Below, one piece after another: positions 1 to 8,400 of a stretch of DNA of 64,000 bases (positions are counted from its first letter, which is position 1; each line of letters starts with the position of its first letter). The DNA is taken from contig JANQJU010000023.1 in NCBI GenBank assembly GCA_028281495.1, forward strand, positions 1-64,000, in the 5' to 3' direction. Both the position numbers and the translations under genes were made by a program. The notes beneath the pieces were generated by a model that worked only from the letters and a program-made list of their open reading frames with translations, was not told the DNA's origin and ran no database searches. This stretch comes from SAR324 cluster bacterium. GTDB taxonomy: Bacteria; SAR324; NAC60-12.

Positions 1-685
1 CCAAGTCACCTTGCTGCAAGGCAGTGTCGATCATGTGGTGGGTGGAACCACCACCGTTTCTATGAGTGCGAACGAAGTCATCGAAGTGGTCAGTCCCCCC
101 CTCACGATCCCGATTGTAGCCGGTTCCTCCTTGCTGGGGATTCCCGTATCGCAACGGCTGACTCCATGGGACTTAGAAATCAAATTCGACGACAACGTGC
201 ACAGTGTTTGGCGCTGGAATTCAGCTCAGCAACGATGGGAAGCGTTCACGCCAACCCATGCGACCGCTCTGCATAACAACTTTGGAATACCTCGCATCCT
301 CACGGATATCGAGGTTGGGGAAGGTTTGTGGGTAGTGGCCAATTCAGCCACTCAGTTTTTAGTCAATGATGAGGAACCATTCAGCCTCCTCAGTCAGGTG
401 TCCACGCTGGGGAGCGGTTGGCATCTGATCAGTGATGGAAAGGCGACGACCCTCCGAGAATGGTTCCTCGCGCATCCCAACGCTCGGTCCTTGTGGATCT
501 ATCAAGAAGGGCACTGGCAAACGTATGCCTCAGATGAGGTTCTCCAGGAGTTGATGGACGGATCGGAATCCGTGAATTTGATGGAAGCGGATAGGTTGAT
601 TCCAGCTGGACAAGCCGTGTGGTTCGAAGTGCAAGGGGATGAGTCTCCCAACGCGGAGCGGCGATTTCCCCCAGGGATCCCGTAG
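1..685 (+). CDS. C-terminal part of a protein with duplicated Trp-rich modules (partial)
   Basis: The reading frame is open from the first base of the window to a TAG at 683-685, so the true start lies upstream; a TTG at 11 is only an internal possibility. The visible 227 residues contain two copies of one module: a Gly-rich strand, then VWRWNSAQQRWEAF in the first copy and LWIYQEGHWQTY in the second, each followed by a strand of the type GEGLWVVANS or GQAVWFEVQG. Such repeats are typical of secreted or surface proteins, but I do not recognise a characterised family. No membrane segment is visible in this part. It lies just upstream of a small lipoprotein gene, so the two may be co-transcribed. 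Confidence 0.6.
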   Translation, partial: QVTLLQGSVDHVVGGTTTVSMSANEVIEVVSPPLTIPIVAGSSLLGIPVSQRLTPWDLEIKFDDNVHSVWRWNSAQQRWEAFTPTHATALHNNFGIPRILTDIEVGEGLWVVANSATQFLVNDEEPFSLLSQVSTLGSGWHLISDGKATTLREWFLAHPNARSLWIYQEGHWQTYASDEVLQELMDGSESVNLMEADRLIPAGQAVWFEVQGDESPNAERRFPPGIP

Positions 686-695
686 AATGCGAATT

Positions 696-745
696 AGGGC
701 AGGACAATGAACCAGGGCAGGACAATGAATCCGGGCAGGGCAATT
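696..745 (+). repeat. Short tandem repeat, unit about 18 bp, nearly three copies
   Basis: Three consecutive copies of a unit close to AGGGCAGGACAATGAACC follow the stop of the upstream gene; the third copy has decayed. Each full copy carries an ATG, which makes the start of the next gene look earlier than it is. Probably a slippage product with no coding role. Confidence 0.6.
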
Positions 746-790
746 CAACCACCCAAGCAACACAACCACCTAAATCACAAAAGGAGAAGA

Positions 791-988
791 ATGAAACGGA
801 GGATTTTATGGGGAACGCTCGGCGTAATAAGTATCGGACTGATTGTTGGATGTGCCGCGGGGGATCCGAATAATTCAGACGCCATCCCCCCAACAACCCC
901 TTCTATTGGAGAAGAACCCGATCTGGTGTTGAATTTTCCCCCGTCTCCTATGGAATGGGTGGAACAAATTCCTACTCGTCACAGGTGA
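791..988 (+). CDS. Small putative lipoprotein, 65 aa
   Basis: I chose the ATG at 791 because an AAGGAGA ribosome-binding site lies just before it (781-787) and because the frame upstream of it is the short tandem repeat. The product starts with MKRR, has one hydrophobic stretch and the lipobox GLIVGC, so it should be lipidated at about residue 22. The remaining 43 residues are Pro- and Asp-rich and low in complexity, without a recognisable domain. It may be a genuine small lipoprotein or the start of a truncated longer one. Confidence 0.45.
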   Translation: MKRRILWGTLGVISIGLIVGCAAGDPNNSDAIPPTTPSIGEEPDLVLNFPPSPMEWVEQIPTRHR

Positions 989-1079
989 AAGAGCAGGGGA
1001 ACAGGGCATTATCACCACTACCAGTAATTGCAACTTGAGCTAATACAGGTGATGAATAAGGCTTCCGATTCAGAAATTT

Positions 1080-1817
1080 TCAACTCGATTGGGAGTAGGA
1101 CTTTGAGTTGTTGTTGAAATAAACTTTTTTGACTACTTTTCCGATCAGAAAGATTAATACAAGAGTCGAAATTCCTCCAACTAGGGCAAGCCAAATATTT
1201 GAACTCTTAGAAAGATCTAGTTCAGCTAAACCAGCCCCAGCCATCGCAACCAAGATGACCCTCGGTGCCAAGCCAAGAAAGCTTCCATTCAGGAAGTAGC
1301 TCGTTTTAACTTTAGACGCTGCAAGGAGGAGGTTGGTTCCAGCAAAGGGCATTATTGGTGAAAGGCGAATAAGAGCGATTAATAAAATGGCTTTGAATCC
1401 ATTTTTAGCCAGAAGTTCTGCATGGATTTCTGCTGCGCTAGGTCTTTTTAGAAGAGCATCATAGGCACTGTCCTTGATAATAAAACTCATCAATTGGAAA
1501 GCAAAATAAGATGCAGCGACAACAGCAAATAAGGCATAAATAGGCCCTTCGATAAGGCCAAAAAGCATTCCACTGATTAAAGAAGAAGCATGAGTGGGAA
1601 TGAGAGATAGGCCTACAAAAAAAACAGTGAGTATTAGAAAGACAGGAATAGACCAACTCTCCATAGCCTGTATACGTGTCAGCCAAATATTAGAGCTGGA
1701 AATAAGCAGAATAGCTCCAAGGGCAGGAGCAGTTACAGCAAACAGCATGAGTGGTCCCAAAGGTCCAAGTTCTTTACAAAGCTCCCAGGTTGTTTTTATT
1801 TTGTTAAAAAAATTCAA
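1080..1817 (-). CDS. TVP38/TMEM64-type (VTT domain) membrane protein
   Basis: The 245-residue product has about five to six hydrophobic segments and the VTT/DedA-like core. A first half has the run SLIPTHASSLISGMLFG. The second half has RLSPIMPFAGTNLLLAASKVKTSYF, followed by GSFLGLAPRV, the pattern of TVP38/TMEM64 proteins. These are inner-membrane proteins related to DedA and to lipid scramblases; the substrate is not known for most bacterial members. The start is a TTG with only a weak ribosome-binding site, so the N-terminus is uncertain. The gene stands alone, facing away from the NmrA-type gene. Its AT-rich composition resembles the other accessory genes here. Confidence 0.8.
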   Translation of the reverse strand: MNFFNKIKTTWELCKELGPLGPLMLFAVTAPALGAILLISSSNIWLTRIQAMESWSIPVFLILTVFFVGLSLIPTHASSLISGMLFGLIEGPIYALFAVVAASYFAFQLMSFIIKDSAYDALLKRPSAAEIHAELLAKNGFKAILLIALIRLSPIMPFAGTNLLLAASKVKTSYFLNGSFLGLAPRVILVAMAGAGLAELDLSKSSNIWLALVGGISTLVLIFLIGKVVKKVYFNNNSKSYSQSS

Positions 1818-1968
1818 GATACACCGGATATAATAAATTTAACTTTCATGAAACATTGGATAGTGGCTTGATTGAACTGGTTTGAAACTAAATGTGAAAT
1901 AAGGCCGAGGCAGCAGAGATCGGGTGGTCCCTATCAGTAAGCGAGCCATCAATTAGGTAGAACGCTAA

Positions 1969-2259
1969 GAAAACGACGAACGTCCCCAACTACTCTCCCA
2001 TGGTGGAGGTTCAGATTTCTTATTTGTCACAAGGAACGGTTATCCGTGGCATGTAAGCAATCTGAGTGAAACCATCAGCAAATATATCAGACAAGTGACT
2101 CCTGACAAAGACGGATGTGATTCCTCTGTGATGTCTTTATATACCAAAAAAGGCGTCTCTCCCACGAGTGCTGCAAAGCGTGCAGCAAAGGCAGATCACG
2201 ACATAGCCACTTCCGGTGCTAACCTCAAAGTACTCCTTCCGTATTCACCTACAAGCTAG
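1969..2259 (+). pseudogene. Decayed open frame, possibly an integrase or transposase tail
   Basis: Between stops at 1966 and 2257 one frame is open for 96 codons without an ATG near its 5' end. It reads ENDERPQLLSHGGGSDFLFV, then TRNGYPWHVSNLSETISKYI and more, ending in PYSPTS. The segment FLFVTRNGYPWHV is reminiscent of the region before the catalytic C-terminal box of tyrosine recombinases, but the R-H-R-Y residues cannot be identified. I read it as the residue of a truncated gene. The rest of the 1818-2385 intergenic stretch holds nothing else coding. Confidence 0.3.
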
Positions 2260-2288
2260 AATTTTTGGACGAATGATCAATTAATTGA

Positions 2289-2309
2289 GACTATCAAGCA
2301 TGGATAGTC
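2289..2309. promoter_or_regulatory. Inverted repeat upstream of the NmrA-type gene
   Basis: A perfect 7-bp inverted repeat, GACTATC and GATAGTC, with a 7-nt spacer lies about 80 bp before the ATG at 2386. There is no T tract, so a terminator is unlikely; it is a candidate operator. No regulator gene lies beside it. Confidence 0.25.
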
Positions 2310-2385
2310 TTTGGATTATCGAATATTCTAGATCCTGTGTAAACAAAACCAATTAATCAAATCAACAAACACTAATGAGGACATC

Positions 2386-3228
2386 ATGAATGACACAAAC
2401 ATAAATGCGAAGAATACGACCTTAGTAATTGGTGGCACAGGCAAGACAGGCCGTCGTGTTGTAGAGCGACTCCAGGCTCGTAACGTTGACGTGCGCATCG
2501 GATCACGATCTGCTGAGATTCCTTTTGATTGGCACAACCCAACCACGTGGGCACTGGTCTTGGAGAATGTGGAGTCGGTGTACATCGTGTACCATCCCGA
2601 CTTAGCGGTTCCTGGAGCTGCGGATTCGATCCGTGCATTGGTCGACCATGCAGTGGCCAGCGGAGTTCGTCGTCTCGTTCTGCTTTCCGGCCGTGGAGAA
2701 GAAGAAGCGCAGCGATGTGAACGCATTGTCCAAAACTCCGGTGTGGAATGGACTATTTTGCGAGCTAGCTGGTTTTGTCAGAACTTCAGCGAGTCCTTTA
2801 TGCGGGATTTGGTGATGGGTGGCGTGGTGGCCCTTCCTGCGGGTGACATGCAGGAACCTTTCATTGATGTCGAAGATATTGCGGATGCTGCCGTTGCTGC
2901 TTTGACGGAACCGGGACATGCCGGACAACTCTATGAAATGACAGGGCCGCGTCTATTGACCTTTGCCGAAGCCGTCGGGGAAATTGCTCAAGCAACCGGG
3001 AGAGACATATTGTACGTGCCTATTTCTTCAGAAGTATTTGCATCGAAGTTAGCTGAGCAACAAGTGCCTGCCGATTATGTGGGACTGCTCAACTATCTTT
3101 TTAATGAAGTATTGGATGGGCGCAATGCACATCTCACCGATGGAGTTCAACGGGCCTTGGGACGGGAACCACGGGATTTCAGTGAATTTGTCAGAGAGGC
3201 GATGGCTGCAAACGTTTGGCAACACTAG
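2386..3228 (+). CDS. NmrA-like NAD(P)-binding oxidoreductase (atypical SDR)
   Basis: The 280-residue product begins with the dinucleotide-binding motif VIGGTGKTGRRV and continues with a Rossmann pattern. DVRIGSRSAEIPFDW marks the second strand, and VRRLVLLSGRGEE replaces the classical YxxxK active site. WTILRASWFCQNF and MQEPFIDVEDIADAA are typical of the NmrA/NAD(P)H-binding family, including stress-related quinone reductases of the QorB/azoreductase type. Members act in the cytoplasm as redox sensors or reduce quinones; the substrate cannot be read here. The ATG at 2386 follows GAGGACATC, a plausible ribosome-binding site. It is a single gene without operon partners. Confidence 0.85.
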   Translation: MNDTNINAKNTTLVIGGTGKTGRRVVERLQARNVDVRIGSRSAEIPFDWHNPTTWALVLENVESVYIVYHPDLAVPGAADSIRALVDHAVASGVRRLVLLSGRGEEEAQRCERIVQNSGVEWTILRASWFCQNFSESFMRDLVMGGVVALPAGDMQEPFIDVEDIADAAVAALTEPGHAGQLYEMTGPRLLTFAEAVGEIAQATGRDILYVPISSEVFASKLAEQQVPADYVGLLNYLFNEVLDGRNAHLTDGVQRALGREPRDFSEFVREAMAANVWQH

Positions 3229-3345
3229 AAGGAACCATGAACCATTTATTCTTTATTATTACAGCTTCGTTCGCACTAGCCATTTTATGGAAAACAAAGG
3301 TTTTAGCGACCATGTCTACGGCCATGAACTTCCTTCTCTAAGGTT

Positions 3346-3407
3346 GCATAACACCATGATATGGGGCTGCGTTGAAGGTGCAGTCCCGTTTAATTGCTTT
3401 GTTATGT
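3346..3407 (-). mobile_element. attC-like recombination site after the GFA gene
   Basis: A 62-bp imperfect dyad begins six bases after the stop codon of the minus-strand GFA gene. Its ends are GCATAAC and GTTATGT, and its inner arms are GGGGCTGC and GCAGTCCC around a short loop. Conserved 7-bp ends of the RYYYAAC/GTTRRRY type, poorly conserved middles and a position directly after a stop codon are the hallmarks of integron attC sites. The end cores here are degenerate, so this is a structural call, not a consensus match. Confidence 0.5.
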
Positions 3408-3413
3408 GATCCT

Positions 3414-3812
3414 CTACTCCATACTTTCTAGCGCATCCGGTATTCTTGCCCAATGTGGAGCACCTTCAACAAAGACCTTCTTTGCTGGTGAAAATATTTC
3501 AGGATTGTCTAATGAACCAGCACCGACACTGACAAGCCCAAATTCCGTTTCACCCCATAACGTAGAACCACATTTACCACAAAAATTTTGTTTTACCGTA
3601 CGCCCTCCTTTGGAAACTTTTTCGTAAACCCTTGGAGTACCCTGAACGCATAAGAAGTCCGCGTCTTTAACCATGTACCCTGGCCAGGCGTCCGACCCAG
3701 TGATTGATCTGCAATCGCTACAAAAGCAAAACAGCTGCAATACAGGATCTCCTAATATTTTGTAGCGTATATCACCGCATAAACACCCACCTTCCTGTGT
3801 ATTGCTCATCAC
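3414..3812 (-). CDS. GFA-domain (CENP-V/formaldehyde-activating type) zinc protein
   Basis: The 132-residue product shows the complete set of Cys ligands of the GFA family: GGCLCG near the N-terminus, CFCSDCRSITG in the middle and FCGKCGSTLWGE toward the C-terminus. These bind two zinc ions. Family members include glutathione-dependent formaldehyde-activating enzyme, but most small bacterial members have no proven substrate. Translation starts at GTG 3812 or, equally well, ATG 3809; an AAGGAG site precedes both. It is flanked on both sides by attC-like dyads, as expected for a promoterless gene cassette. Confidence 0.85.
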   Translation of the reverse strand: MMSNTQEGGCLCGDIRYKILGDPVLQLFCFCSDCRSITGSDAWPGYMVKDADFLCVQGTPRVYEKVSKGGRTVKQNFCGKCGSTLWGETEFGLVSVGAGSLDNPEIFSPAKKVFVEGAPHWARIPDALESME

Positions 3813-3891
3813 TTCATTCTCCTTTCATATGACGCAGAAAATTGATTACTAATGGGAACAGCAATAGGAAAAAAATAATATCTTCATAAAG

Positions 3892-3951
3892 GCACCTAAC
3901 GCAGAAATTTAACATCCACTTAAAATCTTTTTCTAACGTTTTTTTAGATGC
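3892..3951 (-). mobile_element. attC-like recombination site between the VOC and GFA genes
   Basis: The outer arms GCACCTAA and TTAGATGC are complementary at seven of eight positions, and inner arms CGCAGAAA and TTTTTCTAACG can pair. Read on the minus strand the site ends in GCGTTAGGTGC, a full match to the GTTRRRY core of attC R' boxes. It lies 80 bp before the GFA start and downstream of the VOC stop, the expected place in a cassette array read on the minus strand. Confidence 0.5.
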
Positions 3952-3976
3952 ATTTTTGATATTTTTGCAAATTTTA

Positions 3977-4078
3977 TAGAACCTTCGGTCTATGTTGTAT
4001 GTATTTCTAATAGAACCTTCGGCCTATGTTGTATGTATTTCTAATAGAACCTTCGGCATAGGTTGTATGTATTTCTAT
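3977..4078. repeat. Tandem repeat, 34 bp, three copies
   Basis: Three directly adjacent 34-bp copies begin TAGAACCTTCGG and end TGTATGTATTTCTA. Copies one and two differ at one base; the third differs at a few more. There are no spacers, so this is not a CRISPR array. The last copy ends on the stop codon of the VOC gene, so the repeat has grown up to, but not into, coding sequence. Confidence 0.85.
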
Positions 4079-4449
4079 TCGTCGATCACGCAAAAACCGT
4101 TACCGAATGGGTCTGCACAATAAGCAATAGATCCCCAGTCGCCACTTTCTCCGCCTTCATGGAGTCCACCTAATTGAAGTATTTTCTCAACAATCACATC
4201 GACATTTTTTGTAATAAAGTCCAAATGAATAGGTGTCCAATGGCGATTATAATCACGGCTAACTTCACTTGACATGAAAGGCCTTGTTCCAGCTTCTTTT
4301 TCCATTAGATATACATCGCAATTCTCTGTAGACAGAACAACCATATTAGAGCCTTGATCTCTAATTTTCTTACAACCAAGTGCTTCTACATAAAAGGTCT
4401 CTGCTTGCTTCAAGTTAGAGACATCAATACTCACAGAAATTTTTATCAT
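4075..4449 (-). CDS. VOC-family (glyoxalase/bleomycin-resistance type) protein
   Basis: The 124-residue product has the paired beta-alpha-beta-beta-beta modules of the vicinal oxygen chelate fold. The first module is MIKISVSIDVSNLKQAETFY, then EALGCKK; the second contains PIHLDFITKNVDVIVEKI and ends with ADPFGNGFCVIDE. Metal-ligand candidates are His in PIHLD and the C-terminal Glu. VOC proteins include glyoxalase I, dioxygenases and antibiotic-binding proteins; the reaction here cannot be read. An AAGGA site precedes the ATG at 4449. VOC genes are common cargo of chromosomal integrons, which fits the attC-like site downstream. Confidence 0.8.
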   Translation of the reverse strand: MIKISVSIDVSNLKQAETFYVEALGCKKIRDQGSNMVVLSTENCDVYLMEKEAGTRPFMSSEVSRDYNRHWTPIHLDFITKNVDVIVEKILQLGGLHEGGESGDWGSIAYCADPFGNGFCVIDE

Positions 4450-4502
4450 AGTAAATTCATCCTTTCTTTTTATTTACAGATATTTGCTGTTTCTTCAATT
4501 AT

Positions 4503-4831
4503 TTATGTGCAAAAAGCGTCCGTTGGAGTGGGTTGTTCATCATCTTTTGGACGCCACTCTTGGTATTGTGGAAGCCCATCATTGATTTGTATCCAGGGTG
4601 GTTTTTCCATGACACGAATGTGATAAGCGGGGATTAAATCTCCTGGCGAATCAAGCGTTGCTAATAAGAAATCGAGATGAGTTAAGATCTCAGAAGATTG
4701 ATTATTGACTGTTAGCTAATTGCCACCTCTCCCCTTAAGGATTCTTCAATGTCTGGAACATTCCAAGTAATGGGATTGATGTCAGTTATCATACTCTCGT
4801 AAATCGAGTTAAAGTTTAAACTGATCTTGAT
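4503..4831 (-). pseudogene. Frameshifted remnant of a small minus-strand gene
   Basis: Two overlapping minus-strand frames look like real protein. The upstream one (4712-4831) reads NSIYESMITDINPITW and then NVPDIEESLRGEVAIS before a stop. The downstream one (4503-4715) reads THLDFLLATLDSPGDLIP, AYHIRVMEKPPWIQ and YQEWRPKDDEQPTPTDAFCT. Together they look like one gene of about 110 codons split by a frameshift. I do not recognise the family. It sits directly upstream of the VOC gene and may be a decayed cassette. Confidence 0.35.
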
Positions 4832-5454
4832 TCAATCAGTAGTTTGATGCCATCAATAATTTGATTCAAGCGCTTTGTGAGACCATTCCAATCTTTTCCA
4901 AAAGATCGCTTTTATTGACCGTATAAAGCTGTGAGATATTGACAATTGTACTAGTTCAATTAACTAAAAGTTGATATGCATAATTATTATAGATAATAAA
5001 TAATTTGATTTAATTCAGATTTACAACAAGAAAGAAATATCACAAGTTAAGGAATCTTTATATCCAATATGGTCAATCCAACTCTATTGTAAACCGCCTA
5101 TGCTGATGCAGTAGTAATGAAAAGAAAAAGATAGGTATTCCCCACTTGACCCCTCACCCAAACAGTTGTATTCAAATCTGGTCCGACCAAACCAAACTTC
5201 TCAAATTATATTCCCTTACGTCTTTTTAAATTCCATAAAATGTGCAAAAAATCTCACAGAATGTTCTTTAGGAATAAAAGTTGAGTAAATTCAGTGCATC
5301 TCTCAAAAAGGCTGTAATGACGTGTAATGGTCTTTTCGTAACAAAGTGATTATCTTCTTGCCTGCTATGGACCAGATCTAACGTTAGATTGGGCCAGTCA
5401 ACTCTCGCAATTTCTTTCCTGCACCAGCCATCGTTGATAACCATCAAGGAATAA
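4832..5454. other. AT-rich leader region before the megasynthase
   Basis: About 620 bp without a supportable gene. It is much richer in A and T than the synthase that follows. A TTGACC at 5146 with TATTCA 17 bp downstream is a weak promoter candidate. The synthase ribosome-binding site is AAGGA at 5446-5450. I see no operator, attachment site or RNA gene. The region marks a sharp composition change at the left edge of the biosynthetic cluster. Confidence 0.4.
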
Positions 5455-8400
5455 ATGACGACAACAGCGATCCAGCTCAACGATTTGCTCGATCAACGAG
5501 CTGAAGAGAAACCAAACCAGATAGCCTATACTTTCCTATCGGAAGGAAAAACGAAGGAATTTAGCTGGACTTACTACCAGCTTGCCAATAAGTCGCGACA
5601 GATTGCTCATCAGCTTCAGCAGATGGCTGAACCCGGTGATCGGGCTTTGCTGCTTTATCCGTCGTGTCTGGACTATATTGCGGCATTTTTTGGCTGCCTC
5701 TATGCCGGTGTCATTGCAGTTCCCACTTATCCTCCCCGGCGCAACCGTGCCGACCAACGGCTGCAAGCAATCGCCTTGGATTCAGAGGCCAGAGTGGTAT
5801 TGACGACCCAAGAAATCATTGAAAAGCAATTTCAGAGTTTGGCGCTTGCCCCTTCCTTAGAAGCTTTGAAATGGTTGGCCACGGACACGTTGGCCAATGA
5901 GCCTGTAGCGTTCTCAGCACATCACCAACGGGATGGCGGTCACTTGGCCTTTTTACAATACACTTCCGGTTCCACGGGAAGTCCGAAGGGGGTCATGGTG
6001 ACTCATTCCAACCTCCTACACAATTTGAAAGACCTGGATTTGGGATGGGGGCACAGCGAAGACAGCGTGATGGTTACTTGGCTCCCAATTTTCCATGACA
6101 TGGGGCTAATCTATGGAATTTTAGAGCCGTTGTACCGTGGTTTTCCTTGTTACCTGATGGCTCCTGCTGCTTTCATGCAACAGCCTTTTCGGTGGCTACA
6201 CGCCATTTCCAAATACCGGGGGACACACAGTGCGGCCCCCAATTTTGCTTATGAGCTTTGCATCCAACGGACGACTCCCGAACAACGGGAAACCTTGGAT
6301 CTCAGTAGTTGGCGCATGACTCTCAATGCTGCCGAACCTATCCGTAAAGAAACCATCAATGAATTTTGCCATACGTTTGCCCCCTTTGGTTTCAACCCCA
6401 AGGCCATGACACCCGGATTTGGGCTTGCCGAAGCCACATTGAAAGTGACTTCGGCTCGTGATTCGAACGATACACTTTTTCTGACAGTTCAACGGGATGC
6501 GCTAACAAAACATCAAGTGGTGAAGGCCCGAAATGAGGAAGCCGCCAACTCTCAGTTATCGCAAACGCTCGTAGGATGTGGCATCAGCGAAATTGATACC
6601 AAAATACGGATTGTGGATCCCGAAACAGGCACTCCTTGTCGTCCCGAAGAGATCGGAGAAATCTGGGTTTGTGGACCCACCGTTGCCCAAGGATATTGGC
6701 ATCGCCCTCAAGAAACGACAGAAACGTTTCAGGCCTATTTGAGCACCGGGGAAGGGCCGTTTATGCGCACCGGCGACTTAGGATTTGTTTATAAAACCGA
6801 ATTGTTTGTCACCGGACGCCTCAAGGATGTCATCATCATACGAGGCCTCAATTATTATCCCCAAGATATTGAATTGACTGTCGCTCAAAGCCATCCCGTT
6901 TTGCGGAAAGATGCAGGAGCGGCGTTTAGCATTGAAGTGGCAGGAGAAGAGCAACTGGTCGTAGCTCATGAAGTGGAGCGTGCTGCTAGGCGAGATGTGG
7001 ATGTGGCGGAGGTGGGCAAAGCAGTCCGTAAAGCGGTATCGGAAGAACACGATCTTCAGGTTCATACCGTATTGTTCCTTAGGCCCATGTCGCTCCCCAT
7101 CACTTCCAGTGGAAAGGTTCAGCGACGAGCCTGTCGAAAGGCCTTCCTTGATCATGAATTGCAAATTGTAGGCACTTGGCCACCTGCGGTTCCTAAGCCG
7201 TCGCAGCAAGTTCCACCGGACCCGGAGAAAACCCCAGAAACCATTCAGAGGTGGTTGCTGGAGACGATTTCGGCAAAGCTCAATGTTCCAATCGAGAACA
7301 TCGATATTCGAGAATCTCTTGCTCAATATGGTCTCGATTCAGCAGCAGCCACCGCACTCTCGGGAGAGTTGGAACAGTGGTTCGGGAAAAGCGTTCCAGC
7401 CACCTTAGTATACGATTATCCTACGATTGAAGCGATGGTTCCATATTTGAGCGCTAAGTCGGAACCAACGGTTTTTATCTCTTCAAACTCGTCCAACGCT
7501 TCAAGCTCGCCCAACTCTTCAAACGCATCCGACTCTTCAAGCTTGTCCAATGAAGCCATCGCTATCATTGGCATGGGATGCCGTTTTCCCGGTGCGCTAA
7601 ATCCCGAAGAATTTAAGGAGCTGTTACAGGCTGGTCGAGACGCCATTACAGAAGTCCCCGCGTCTCGTTGGGATGCGGATCAATATTATAGCGCCACTCC
7701 AGAGACCCCCGGGAAAATGCGCAGTCGCTGGGGCGGGTTTTTGGCAGGTGTTTCCGGATTTGATTCTCATTTTTTTGGGATTTCTCCTCGGGAAGCGGTG
7801 GAGATGGATCCTCAACAGCGGCTCTTGCTGGAAGTCGGTTGGGAAACATTAGAAGACGCAGGCATCGGCCCAAATCAGTTGGAAGGGACCCAAACCGGCA
7901 TATTTGTAGGGATCAGCACCAATGATTATACACGACTCCAATTGAAACACGGCGTCCACCCTGGGGCCTATTCTGGATCGGGCCGTGCATTTTCCATTGC
8001 GGCCAACCGGCTTTCGTATCTCTGGGATCTTAAGGGGCCGAGTCTTACCGTGGACACGGCGTGTTCTTCATCGTTGGTGGCCGTACATCAGGCCTGTGAT
8101 TATTTGCGCCAAGGAGGATCGTTGGCGCTGGCCGCGGGCGTGAATTTGATCTTAGATCCTGATTTAACCATTGCGTTTTCTCAGGCAGGGATGCTGTCCC
8201 CGGAAGGTCGGTGCAAAACCTTTGATCGATCCGCCGATGGTTATGTGCGAGGCGAAGGGTGTGGGATGGTCGCCCTCAAACGTTTGTCGGATGCCGAAAA
8301 AGCAGGAGATCGCATCTTAGCCGTGATCCAAGGGACAGCAGTCAATCAGGATGGACGGACCAATGGGTTGACCGCTCCCAATGGGTTGTCGCAGCAAGCT

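Noticed and set aside
3977..4078. CRISPR array from the 34-bp repeats
   Set aside because: The copies are directly adjacent with no spacers and no cas genes are present.
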